Positions 38,918 through 46,807 of a stretch of 64,000 bases of DNA are shown one piece after another. The position numbers and the translations under genes were made by a program. Position 1 is the stretch's first letter, and every line of letters begins with the position of its first letter. The notes under the pieces were generated by a model. The model had not been told where the DNA came from, did no database searches, and saw only the letters and a list, made by a program, of their open reading frames with translations. The stretch comes from a virus, in the IMG/VR virus record IMGVR_UViG_3300042430_000335, positions 24,519 through 88,518 of that record. The stretch is one strand, 5' to 3'.

Positions 38918-39141
38918 TGCAAGTAGAAAGAAAACGACACATAGCTAAAACTGTTAGCTACCGCCTCATAAGTACACTCATTGGTGTTCTCACTATGTTT
39001 ATTGTAACAGGATCTATAAAAGCAGGTGCTGCATTTGGTGTGGCTGAGTTGTTATGGAAACCTATACAATACTACATCCACGAACGTATATGGTATAAGT
39101 GGATTAGATATGGTTTAAAAGGACAAAAACAACCTGACTAG
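38914..39141 (+). CDS. DUF2061 small membrane protein
   Basis: A 75-residue protein (ATG at 38914 or 38917) starting in an ATGA overlap. The sequence HIAKTVSYRLISTLIGVL, FIVTGSIKAGAAFGVAELLWKPIQYY and HERIWYKW are hallmarks of DUF2061, with two predicted membrane helices (about 15-32 and 38-58). The function of the family is unknown; I recall it occurring with sulfate-activation genes, which its place here supports. It may help sulfate entry or anchor the PAPS-making enzymes. Its last 38 bases overlap, tail to tail, the gene on the other strand. Confidence 0.75.
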   Translation: MMQVERKRHIAKTVSYRLISTLIGVLTMFIVTGSIKAGAAFGVAELLWKPIQYYIHERIWYKWIRYGLKGQKQPD

Positions 39142-42100
39142 CATCTATCTTCTGGTGGCATTCAAACTGTCTGTCTGTTCCCTTGTGTTCAGGACACCAG
39201 TCCCAATCTCCTGCATCAAATCTTACGTCTTCTCTATTCCAACACCCGTGACAAACATTTTTGTTTGTAATTCTAATACAATCAAACTCGTGGTTATCTT
39301 CAGTGAAATTACTGATCATAACCACTTTTTTATTCATAGCCCAGGCTAACCAACTAAGTCCACTAGATAGTCCTATGAACAGATGACTGTGATGAATGAT
39401 ATTCATAGTGTTCTCTATGGATGCATCTTCTATCTGCTCACAATTGTCAAAAGGATTCTTCTCCTTAGATACATTGATAACATTGTATCCCTTCTCGTGT
39501 AGGAAGTTTATTACAAGCTGCCATCCTTCCTTGGTCCAGAACTTACATCCAGAGGTAGAATTTGTAGCTATTGTAACATATTTACCATATAAATTGTTAC
39601 GAGGAGTGAACGCAATTCTTGGTTTAAGTTCTTGATAATCAAGACCTAAGATGTTAGTGGCTGCCTCTTGGAGGTTTACAGTGTTGCACAAAGCTGGTTC
39701 TTTATCTGGATTGTAGAACCAACCTATGCTATACATACCAAATATACTTTCAGCCCTCTGACCAGGCTCAATAAACTCAAGCTCTGGATAGACATCCTTG
39801 AACAGGAAGTTCTTAAACGTGCTCACTATTACATGGCAGTTGTGTTTCTTCTTAAACTCTAGCACATATGGCATCCAAGCTATTGTGTCTCCTAAGGATT
39901 GACTATCAAATGCTATGTAAACACGTTGGTTTGTATAGTCTAGAGTGTATTCATAATAAGGAACATCATCTTTCCACATCTTAATCGTCCACTTGGTGAA
40001 CCACCTCCTATTTAGCTTAATCCAGTTCTGGACACCTATTGTGTTTCTGTAATGACACACACCTGCTTCATCGTAATATTCCACTCTAAACTTGCTCTTA
40101 GATCTTCCCTTGATTTCAAGGAATGGTTCTAATACAAAGTTGTGATCAATTGTCACATGTTCGCTAGATTGTACAACATTTTGTACAACTTTCTGATAGA
40201 TGGTAAGATGTGTAAGAGCAAATTCAAGCTCCTGGTTCTCAGGAATGTTATAAGTCTTTAGGTTCTTAAGCTGCTCATACACCTGTTCTTTCAGCTTAGA
40301 TGGATCTAAATCAGTAATATATTTCGTAAACATGTCTCCATACTGAGGAAGATTCCTAGCAATGATCGGTAGTCCATGCCCTATGGCTTCTCTAATCACT
40401 AATGGATTGCATTCAAATGTACTGTTGAACAGGAACAAATCAGATCCTGCCATAAACTCATCTACATCATTACGCTCTCCCCATACATGTACATTATCAG
40501 GAAGGTCTTTCATCAGGGGCTCCCAGTAGTGCTGGAAGTTACCAGCTTGGTTACCTACAAAGTGGAAATGTACATCTGGTATTTGTCTAGCTAGTTCTAC
40601 AGCTTCTCCTTGATTCTTGCCAGGTGTCCATAGTCCTACATTGAGCACATGCATTCCCTCTCCAAACATAAATTTAGTGGCCTCCTTCTTCTCTATAGGA
40701 AACTCCACTACATACTTAGGAGAAGGCATGTTTGCAAATGTCTTTAGATGATGTGGTGTACAGAACATGTAGCTGTCTGGGTGGAAGCGCTTCTCAATGT
40801 CTGGCTTGAATATAATGTTGTGACATGTCTCAATCATCCTCCATGTCCTATCTGGAGCATACAAAGCTTCTCTCAGGGATTCTGGCCAATTGTTCCAGCC
40901 ATCTTCCACCATTTCTTCTATATGTACAACATCAATATTATTATTCTTGATGATGTCCATCACCTCCATCTTATCCTCTCCCAGTGTCCAGAAGTGACGC
41001 ACTAACTTTTTTATCTGATCTTTTTGTACAACAAAGTGATCGCTGTGATTGGAATATTCCACAACATAGATTTCTACATTTGTGTGAGCCTGCAAAGCCT
41101 GTATTCTTCTCAAGAGAAAGGCAGGCATCCCACCAGTGGATAGATGTGGTGCTATGAATAGTATTCTTAAGTAATTCTTCTGGCGTTCTAACATCTTATA
41201 CATAGTGGCAGCATCCTTCTCTCCATGATAGAATAACAACTCATTCACTGAGGCTGGTGTAGATACAAAATGACCAATCTGTTTTTTATATCCAGCAAAC
41301 TCTACATTGTTCACTCTATCTAGAGATGCGTTCATGTAGATGTAAGGAAGCCCTTTGAGCCCTTTCTGAGCCCATAAGAGAATGTTAGCTATTGTTTCTT
41401 CGTGGTAGGGAGCATAATATTGTGGATTTTGTAACACTTTAGGATGATTACACATCCACCACCACTCATCCAAGAACTCTATACACCACTGTCCAGCCAC
41501 AAAATAGCCCGTCTGTCTGTATTTATCTCTTATATATTGGTTTACACCAAACAGCTCACATGCTGGATGTTCAAGACTTGTAGACATGTCATCTCTACTT
41601 TCTACACCACCTCTACCATTAATAATCATCCATTCGTATATCCCTTCTGTGAAATATGGATAGTTGTTCTTGGATGGGAAATAGTCAAATATTCTGTCTA
41701 CATACCTGGTAGCTACACTATCAGCATCTACATATGCCACCACCTTAGCATACTTCAGTGCATCTTTAACAATGCATGGACGCTGGATGAGCATATTGTA
41801 AACATCTATGTTAACCCTATCAATATATTTCTGCTGAGGGAGGTCTTTTGTTTTACAATCCCAACGGAAAGTGATAGCTCCATCTATATCTATATCTGAG
41901 TTGAGCATGTATACCATCACTGGGAAACTACTAAATGTCCTGATAGAAGCTACACAGGCTAATACAGTTTCTTTATAACTCTCTGTAGCATAGAGTACAT
42001 AAGCTTTTTCCCATCTTCTGTCCTCATTGACATAGTACCCATACCACTGATTGTCATACAGTTTTATCAATCCTGGATAGCGTTCTAACATTACATCTGG

Positions 42101-42523
42101 TGTAAGGTCTGCTTGGTGATGAGTTTCATACTCGTTCCCATACTCCTCACCATCCTGAGGCATCATATAGGGAACTGCCACAAGAAATCTTTTATCTATT
42201 AGGTTAAAGTGTGTAAGTAGATCTGTAGCTTTCTCTGTGTGAACATGTTCAAGAACATCTCCTAGAATGATAAAGTCATAGGACATTACATCAAATGTTA
42301 GGATGTCTCCAACATAAACATTGTCATATTTAGACCTCAGGTTAAACTGGTCTATATAAGGAGCCCATATTTCTACAGCATCCATTCTATATCCTAAATT
42401 CCTTAGCAAGTCTGAATATGTTCCCTGTCCAGGACCTACATCTAGAATGCGTGTTCCTGTAGGAATATTGTCTATAAACCACTGTTTTATGTCAGATTTG
42501 AAATAAGAATAACTGTTTGGCAT
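39104..42523 (-). CDS. Four-domain protein: methyltransferase, two glycosyltransferases, TibC/Aah-like heptosyltransferase module
   Basis: A 1,139-residue protein from the ATG at 42523; an in-frame TTG at 42586 lies upstream of the promoter and is rejected. Residues 1-190: SAM methyltransferase (ILDVGPGQGTY). Residues about 190-450: GT-A-like, with AYVDADSV as metal motif. Residues about 455-790: GT4-like, with STFECNPLVIREAIGHGLP. Residues about 800-1139: a module that resembles the autotransporter strand-loop-strand O-heptosyltransferases (BAHT; TibC, Aah), including a Cys cluster at 1091, 1094, 1110 and 1122 like their iron-binding finger, followed by the GTDRQFEC ending. BAHT enzymes heptosylate Ser on repetitive adhesins. 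It has its own promoter and lies near the giant repetitive fibre, a plausible substrate. Confidence 0.7.
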   Translation of the reverse strand: MPNSYSYFKSDIKQWFIDNIPTGTRILDVGPGQGTYSDLLRNLGYRMDAVEIWAPYIDQFNLRSKYDNVYVGDILTFDVMSYDFIILGDVLEHVHTEKATDLLTHFNLIDKRFLVAVPYMMPQDGEEYGNEYETHHQADLTPDVMLERYPGLIKLYDNQWYGYYVNEDRRWEKAYVLYATESYKETVLACVASIRTFSSFPVMVYMLNSDIDIDGAITFRWDCKTKDLPQQKYIDRVNIDVYNMLIQRPCIVKDALKYAKVVAYVDADSVATRYVDRIFDYFPSKNNYPYFTEGIYEWMIINGRGGVESRDDMSTSLEHPACELFGVNQYIRDKYRQTGYFVAGQWCIEFLDEWWWMCNHPKVLQNPQYYAPYHEETIANILLWAQKGLKGLPYIYMNASLDRVNNVEFAGYKKQIGHFVSTPASVNELLFYHGEKDAATMYKMLERQKNYLRILFIAPHLSTGGMPAFLLRRIQALQAHTNVEIYVVEYSNHSDHFVVQKDQIKKLVRHFWTLGEDKMEVMDIIKNNNIDVVHIEEMVEDGWNNWPESLREALYAPDRTWRMIETCHNIIFKPDIEKRFHPDSYMFCTPHHLKTFANMPSPKYVVEFPIEKKEATKFMFGEGMHVLNVGLWTPGKNQGEAVELARQIPDVHFHFVGNQAGNFQHYWEPLMKDLPDNVHVWGERNDVDEFMAGSDLFLFNSTFECNPLVIREAIGHGLPIIARNLPQYGDMFTKYITDLDPSKLKEQVYEQLKNLKTYNIPENQELEFALTHLTIYQKVVQNVVQSSEHVTIDHNFVLEPFLEIKGRSKSKFRVEYYDEAGVCHYRNTIGVQNWIKLNRRWFTKWTIKMWKDDVPYYEYTLDYTNQRVYIAFDSQSLGDTIAWMPYVLEFKKKHNCHVIVSTFKNFLFKDVYPELEFIEPGQRAESIFGMYSIGWFYNPDKEPALCNTVNLQEAATNILGLDYQELKPRIAFTPRNNLYGKYVTIATNSTSGCKFWTKEGWQLVINFLHEKGYNVINVSKEKNPFDNCEQIEDASIENTMNIIHHSHLFIGLSSGLSWLAWAMNKKVVMISNFTEDNHEFDCIRITNKNVCHGCWNREDVRFDAGDWDWCPEHKGTDRQFECHQKIDASQVVFVLLNHI

Positions 42524-42531
42524 AAGTGGTT

Positions 42532-42563
42532 CAAAGGTAGAAAAAATATTTGGTAGTTTCAAA
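42532..42563 (-). promoter_or_regulatory. Bacteroidota-type promoter of the heptosyltransferase-like gene
   Basis: On the minus strand: TTTG (42563-42560), exactly 20 bases, then TACCTTTG (42539-42532). The ATG follows 8 bases later, so the leader is only about 5 bases. It interleaves with the divergent plus-strand promoter at 42549-42580. Confidence 0.75.
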
Positions 42564-42580
42564 TTAATTACATAGATTTG
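42549..42580 (+). promoter_or_regulatory. Bacteroidota-type promoter for the leader RNA / lysis cassette
   Basis: TTTG at 42549-42552, exactly 20 bases, then TAGATTTG at 42573-42580. Predicted start about 42584. This is the only good plus-strand promoter before the lysis genes; the first of them begins at 42760. Confidence 0.75.
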
Positions 42581-42583
42581 CTT

Positions 42584-42744
42584 CAATAAGTGTAATGTGC
42601 ACTTTACGCTATATTATGCAAAAAAGCATACAAAAAACATTCCTCTATAGTTGTTAGTAGGAGTGTTTTACTTTTTATAAATTTATCCCTTCACCATAAC
42701 TAAATAGCATTTCCCTATCTACAGGATAGGTATGTGCTATTTTT
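42584..42744 (+). ncRNA. Structured leader or small RNA before the lysis cassette
   Basis: About 160 bases between a promoter and a terminator-like hairpin. Hairpins seen: AAGTG/CACTT (42588-42605), TATGC/GCATA around six A (about 42615-42630), CATTCCT/AGGAGTG (about 42638-42665), then the final hairpin. A 20-codon open frame (ATG 42595 to TAG 42657, starting MCTLRYIMQK) lies inside and could be a leader peptide. It may be a stand-alone small RNA or a leader that attenuates the lysis genes. Stems were found by eye. Confidence 0.45.
42702..42744 (+). terminator. Terminator/attenuator-like hairpin before the lysis genes
   Basis: AAATAGCA (42702-42709) pairs with TGCTATTT (42735-42742) and inside it CCTATC (42714-42719) pairs with GATAGG (42725-42730); five T follow at 42740-42744. 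The 8+6 bp stem is interrupted by an internal loop. It sits 16 bases before the first lysis-cassette start. Confidence 0.5.
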
Positions 42745-42759
42745 ACATTATGTAAGAAC

Positions 42760-43032
42760 ATGAAAGACAATCCTACAGTTGCAGTGATAAAATCTTGGAT
42801 ATTCCCAGGACTTGTATCATTAGTTTCCATCATGATCTGGAACGACGTGAATGAGATCAAAGCTGATGTAAAGGCATTGATGGCTCAGTCAAACATTGAC
42901 AAAACTCGTATAGATAATCTAGAGAGGAATGTATATAAGACAGTTACAAATCACCCTGATGAAAATCCAATGATGATATTGGCTAGATTTGAAGGTGTTC
43001 TTCCAAAAAATAAAGAAATAGATGAAGACTAG
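42760..43032 (+). CDS. Single-span membrane protein with coiled coil (lysis cassette)
   Basis: A 90-residue protein. One hydrophobic helix at about 11-28 (IKSWIFPGLVSLVSIMIW) is followed by a heptad-like stretch (VNEIKADVKALMAQSN...IDNLERNV) and an acidic tail. The layout suits a phage holin accessory or an inner-membrane component of a lysis system. It is first after the structured leader and overlaps the next gene by 11 bases. The family is not recognised, so the lysis role rests on position beside a holin-like protein and the endolysin. Confidence 0.5.
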   Translation: MKDNPTVAVIKSWIFPGLVSLVSIMIWNDVNEIKADVKALMAQSNIDKTRIDNLERNVYKTVTNHPDENPMMILARFEGVLPKNKEIDED

Positions 43033-43630
43033 TTATATTATAAACTCAGTTGTAATTCTATTTGCCATCATCATGCTCTATAGAACAGAATGTGGCAAGC
43101 CTGTTGTTCCAGGTGAGACAATTAAAATCGATGGAAAAAAGTATGAGGTGATCAAACAAGTGATTGATACTCAATACATTAAAGTGAAAGAAACCAAATA
43201 CAAGAAAGGAGAGGACATCTATCATGACACTACTATTTATCTACCTGTGCCTGTGCTTGACTCTGCACAGATTGATTCGATACTCTCGCAATTTTATGCA
43301 AAAAACACGTTCAAAGACACTATGAAGGTGGGTAAGTTTGGACAGATATATATAGATGATACAGTGCAATATAATAAACTTGTAGGTAGAGCTATGTCTG
43401 CAGACTTACAATTTCCTTCTGTAACCAATACAATCACTGTAAAAGAGAAACCTAAAGCACAACTATACCTAGGTGGTAGAGTGGATTATTTACAAGGACA
43501 AGGAATCCAAAGTCCTTCAGTTGGAGTGATGGTTAAAACCAAACGTGATAGGTTATATGGAGCATCTGTAGGAATTGGTAATAACCAAAGGACTGTATAC
43601 GGACTTAATATGTATATAAAATTATTCTAA
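43022..43630 (+). CDS. Membrane-anchored protein of the lysis cassette (spanin-like candidate)
   Basis: A 202-residue protein with an N-terminal hydrophobic helix (about 5-20) followed by a Cys-Gly (ECGKP). The rest is hydrophilic: a Lys-rich strand region (KKYEVIKQVIDTQYIKVKE) and a C-terminal beta-hairpin-like part (LYGASVGIGNN, YGLNMYIKLF). The topology, an inner-membrane anchor with a long periplasmic domain, fits a protein that helps breach the outer membrane at lysis, but no spanin signature is clear. It lies between two small membrane proteins upstream of the endolysin. Alternative: a virion or periplasmic protein unrelated to lysis. Confidence 0.45.
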   Translation: MKTSYIINSVVILFAIIMLYRTECGKPVVPGETIKIDGKKYEVIKQVIDTQYIKVKETKYKKGEDIYHDTTIYLPVPVLDSAQIDSILSQFYAKNTFKDTMKVGKFGQIYIDDTVQYNKLVGRAMSADLQFPSVTNTITVKEKPKAQLYLGGRVDYLQGQGIQSPSVGVMVKTKRDRLYGASVGIGNNQRTVYGLNMYIKLF

Positions 43631-43631
43631 T

Positions 43632-43868
43632 ATGATAAAGAACTTTATTTGGAGCCTATTGGCTGAAGATGGAAAACTTAGCAGCAAGAGATTTGCTGGC
43701 TTAATATCAACACTTTTCCTATGCATCACCCTACTTTGGAATAGCTTCAGCGAAGAACATATTGCGCCTTCAACCATTCTTGTTGAGTGTGTTACAGCTG
43801 TAGCAATTGGTGCTCTTGGTATTTCAGCTGCCCAGACAATCTTCAAAAAACCTGAAGAAAAAGAATGA
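43632..43868 (+). CDS. Holin-like two-helix membrane protein
   Basis: A 78-residue protein with a Lys/Glu-rich N-terminus, a first membrane helix (about 20-36, FAGLISTLFLCITLLW), a short loop and a second helix (about 50-68, ECVTAVAIGALGISAAQ), ending in a charged tail (KKPEEKE). Size, two helices and charged end are typical of holins that form the inner-membrane lesion timing lysis. It is followed by the PAS-domain membrane protein in an ATGA overlap and then by the endolysin. Assigned from topology and position only. Confidence 0.6.
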   Translation: MIKNFIWSLLAEDGKLSSKRFAGLISTLFLCITLLWNSFSEEHIAPSTILVECVTAVAIGALGISAAQTIFKKPEEKE

Positions 43869-44617
43869 AGAATCTCTCAAAGGAAGAGCTCTTAAGTAGG
43901 CTTGAAGCAATCAATCGTTCCAATGCTATCATCTACTTTGACTTGGAAGGGTACATCTTGGGGATGAACTCAATCTTTCTCTTGGCAATGGGATATCAAG
44001 AGGAAGACCATAAGCAACTAATTGGAAAGCATCATAGTATTTTTGTAAGTTATGAGTATTCCAAATCTGATGAGTATAAAAAGTTTTGGGAAACGTTAAG
44101 AAGCGGCAAGTTTTTTGAAGGTGAATTTGAAAGGAAGAAGATGGATGGTGCACCTATATTTTTACAAGCAACCTACAATCCTATCTTTGATGAAAACAAT
44201 GTCATCACAAAGGTGATGAAGATTGCGACTGACATAACAGAAACAATCAATTATAAGAACAAGATTGATGCTCTTTCTAAAGACTTGCAACTTGAGCTGG
44301 ATAAGTCACAACAACTAAAAAACGCAATTGAGATAGAGAAGAACGCTGCTTTGAATGACTTGGATATACTGATGAAGAAGTCACAATCCGAGTTAATCAA
44401 GACAATTGTTGTAGTTGCTTTGGTAGTTATTATGGGTGTTGGTGTTGTAACAACTATTATGTATTGGATGGCTATGGTTACTGGCAGAGATACACAGATA
44501 ATAGGGTCAACCTGGTCAAATATGTTTAGCGTACTATTGACCAACGCATTTTCAATAGTGGGAACAATTATGGGTATCAAATATGCCACTCAAGACGATG
44601 GTAAACAAAAAAAATAA
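43865..44617 (+). CDS. PAS-domain protein with two C-terminal membrane helices, next to endolysin
   Basis: A 250-residue protein. Residues about 12-125 are a PAS domain of the type found in chemoreceptors and BdlA (NAIIYFDLEGYILGMN, then LIGKHHSIFV with His56-His57, and ATYNPIFDENN...VMKIATDIT); such domains often bind haem or flavin. Residues about 128-175 are a coiled coil. Membrane helices follow at about 178-203 and 218-240, then a basic tail. No kinase, cyclase or methyl-accepting output domain is present, so the output is the membrane part itself. It sits 3 bases before the endolysin gene. I infer a sensory holin or holin regulator; a stand-alone signalling role is the alternative. Confidence 0.65.
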   Translation: MKNLSKEELLSRLEAINRSNAIIYFDLEGYILGMNSIFLLAMGYQEEDHKQLIGKHHSIFVSYEYSKSDEYKKFWETLRSGKFFEGEFERKKMDGAPIFLQATYNPIFDENNVITKVMKIATDITETINYKNKIDALSKDLQLELDKSQQLKNAIEIEKNAALNDLDILMKKSQSELIKTIVVVALVVIMGVGVVTTIMYWMAMVTGRDTQIIGSTWSNMFSVLLTNAFSIVGTIMGIKYATQDDGKQKK

Positions 44618-44620
44618 AAT

Positions 44621-45220
44621 ATGAATCTGACAAAACTCAACACAATCATTCCAGCCACTGTAGCAGATCAAATCCCTGCTGTAATTGAGAAGTTTCAAAT
44701 AAATACACCACTTAGGCTGGCTCACTTCTTGGCACAATGTGCTCATGAGAGTGGCAACTTCAAAGCTGTTAGTGAAAACCTTAATTATGGTGCAGCAGGA
44801 CTGCGTTCTATATTTGGGAAATACTTTAAAGACGATGCATCAGCTAAGGCTTCTGAAAGAAAGCCTGAGAAGATAGCTAATAAAGTGTATGCTTCTAGGA
44901 TGGGTAATGGAGATGAAGCTAGTGGAGATGGATTCAAGTTCAGAGGTAGAGGATATATTCAACTGACAGGTAAAGATAATTATTCAGCATTTGATAAAGT
45001 GGTAGATGATAACATCCTCAGTGCTCCTGAGTTGGTGGCTACCAAATACCCATTGTTATCAGCAGCCTGGTTCTGGAACAGTAGAAGTTTAAATGCTTTG
45101 GCTGATAAAGGAGCTACAGTGGCAGATGTTACAGCAATCACTAAGAAAGTGAATGGTGGTACTCACGGTCTTGATGACAGAATAAGTAAGTTTAAAACAT
45201 TCAACGCAGCACTAGCATAA
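44621..45220 (+). CDS. Endolysin, glycoside hydrolase family 19
   Basis: A 199-residue protein. HFLAQCAHESGNF and SENLNYGAAGL give the two expected acidic residues (Glu43 and Glu52) of the GH19 fold, and FRGRGYIQLTGKDNY (about 107-121) is the family signature. GH19 phage enzymes cut peptidoglycan glycan strands although the family was named for chitinases. No signal peptide is present, so export through a holin is needed, in line with the membrane proteins just upstream. It is of ordinary single-domain length without a wall-binding domain, as usual for Gram-negative hosts. Confidence 0.88.
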   Translation: MNLTKLNTIIPATVADQIPAVIEKFQINTPLRLAHFLAQCAHESGNFKAVSENLNYGAAGLRSIFGKYFKDDASAKASERKPEKIANKVYASRMGNGDEASGDGFKFRGRGYIQLTGKDNYSAFDKVVDDNILSAPELVATKYPLLSAAWFWNSRSLNALADKGATVADVTAITKKVNGGTHGLDDRISKFKTFNAALA

Positions 45221-45230
45221 ATTTAATAAG

Positions 45231-45359
45231 ATGGCAAAAGGAAAATCATCAGGAGAAGCCAAGAAAATCAACTTTGGCAAACGTAAAAATGGAAAAGCTT
45301 CTAAAACTAGAGGTCCAAAAGACAAACCAGTTAAGAAATATGTAGGACAAGGTAAATAA
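45231..45359 (+). CDS. Small Lys-rich protein
   Basis: A 42-residue, strongly basic protein (MAKGKSSGEAKKINF..., ending YVGQGK) starting 10 bases after the endolysin stop. About a third of the residues are Lys or Arg. Composition resembles the small basic proteins at 50159-53284, which may bind DNA in the virion. No family recognised. Coding status rests on ATG start, clean length, gene spacing and composition. Confidence 0.5.
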   Translation: MAKGKSSGEAKKINFGKRKNGKASKTRGPKDKPVKKYVGQGK

Positions 45360-45415
45360 TCAATTTGATTAGAGTGGATTTAATTGACTTAGTTAAGCAA
45401 ATTTAACATAGGTCA

Positions 45416-45445
45416 TTGATAATCAAAACTTATTACATAAATTTG
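45416..45445 (+). promoter_or_regulatory. Bacteroidota-type promoter before the virion surface protein
   Basis: TTG at 45416-45418, 19 bases, then TAAATTTG at 45438-45445, a full TAnnTTTG match. The ATG at 45453 is 7 bases further, so the leader is about 4 bases. The 93-base gap holds nothing else clear. Confidence 0.65.
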
Positions 45446-45452
45446 TGCAGTT

Positions 45453-46796
45453 ATGGCTATTTTATCAAAACAAATAGGTTGGAGCCAAGAGAGTAATCTT
45501 CTTTGGGAACTGTTAAAAGAAGTTAACAGGCTTTCTGGTATAACGTCTACACTAAACAATATTACAGTTGATAGTGCTATAACCTATGCTGACAGTACAG
45601 GGTTAGATGCTTTTGCTAGACTTAGAGCATCTTTACCATTTACTATTGGAGACTATAAACATGTGTACGGACTAAATATAAATTTTCTTGACAAGTTAGC
45701 AAATGGGGGAACTGTTACGTTTCAACCAGATCAGTCAAGTGCTTTATTATCTACAACGTCAAATCCTGCAAGTAGTGCTATTCATCAGACAAAAGTCTAT
45801 CATAACTATATTCCTGGAAAGAGCCAATTGATATTTTCAACTATTTGTTTTAAAGCAGCTGTTGTTAATGTTACAAAAAGAACAGGTTATTTTGATGATG
45901 ATAATGGTATTTACTTTGAACAAAATGGTGCTGGTGTTTTAAGTTTTTGTGTAAGAACAAACACTAGTGGAACACCTAGTGATGCTTCTAAGGTTGCGCA
46001 GTCTTCATGGAACACTGATAAATGTGACGGTACAGGACCTTCAGGATATAATCTAGATATAACTAAAACACAGTTCTTTTATACAGATTTCACATGGCTT
46101 GGTCTTGGTAGAGTGAGGTGTGGATTTTTAGTTAATGGACAATTTATAATAGCCCATGAATTTAGAACATCAAACACAATTGATGTTCCTTATATGTCTA
46201 GTCCTAACTTACCTTTAAGATGTGAGATATTTAATACAGGAACTACAACAGGCGGTTCAATGAACCAAATATGCTCATCAGTAATAAGTGAGGGTGGTGA
46301 TGCTGATGCTGGTCAAGACTGGTCAACATTAAATTCAACATTAAGAACAGTTGCTGCAGGAGATACACTTCCATTAATAGCAATTAGGTTAACCAATACA
46401 TTTCAAAGCTATCCAAATAGACTTTTTGTTCGTTTACAGGAATTTAGTCTTTATTCTGTAAAGGAACCTCTTGTGTACAAAGTGATAAAGCTTCCAGATT
46501 CATCCTATTTAACTGGAGAAACTTGGGCTCCTGTAGATGCAAGGTCTGGGGTGGAGTATAGCGTAAATGCTACAGCATATACAGATGGTCTTACATTTGC
46601 TTCAGGATATGTTTCTGCTGCTGTTGGGAATAGAGGAGCTGTGAATGCTGATGCAAATGCATCAGACGCAAGACAGAATTACATTTCACAAAACTACGAC
46701 TCTACAGATTCAGAAATTTATATAATTGCAGTGACTAATATTGGTACTACATCTACAACAGCAGGCGCTTCTGTTCAGTGGAGAGAAATATATTAA
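45453..46796 (+). CDS. Phage virion surface protein (tail/adhesin family)
   Basis: A 447-residue protein. The N-terminus SKQIGWSQESNLLWELLKEV is an anchor segment repeated in the short gene just downstream. From about residue 60 (FARLRASLPFTIGDYKHVYG, PDQSSALLSTTSN, YHNYIPGKSQLIFSTICF, RTGYFDDDNGIYFEQ, VARQ-free region with KCDGTGPSGYNLDITKTQFF) it follows a beta-rich structural protein widely seen in aquatic tailed-phage genomes, to my recollection. The C-terminal 100 residues are a separate beta domain. No enzyme motif. Probably a receptor-contacting or decoration protein. It has its own near-leaderless promoter. Confidence 0.65.
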   Translation: MAILSKQIGWSQESNLLWELLKEVNRLSGITSTLNNITVDSAITYADSTGLDAFARLRASLPFTIGDYKHVYGLNINFLDKLANGGTVTFQPDQSSALLSTTSNPASSAIHQTKVYHNYIPGKSQLIFSTICFKAAVVNVTKRTGYFDDDNGIYFEQNGAGVLSFCVRTNTSGTPSDASKVAQSSWNTDKCDGTGPSGYNLDITKTQFFYTDFTWLGLGRVRCGFLVNGQFIIAHEFRTSNTIDVPYMSSPNLPLRCEIFNTGTTTGGSMNQICSSVISEGGDADAGQDWSTLNSTLRTVAAGDTLPLIAIRLTNTFQSYPNRLFVRLQEFSLYSVKEPLVYKVIKLPDSSYLTGETWAPVDARSGVEYSVNATAYTDGLTFASGYVSAAVGNRGAVNADANASDARQNYISQNYDSTDSEIYIIAVTNIGTTSTTAGASVQWREIY

Positions 46797-46807
46797 ATTA
46801 ATTTAAA

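Noticed and set aside
42521-42586. TTG start at 42586 for the multidomain minus-strand protein
   Set aside because: It lies upstream of the promoter -7 box; the ATG at 42523 follows that box by 8 bases and begins the methyltransferase domain properly.
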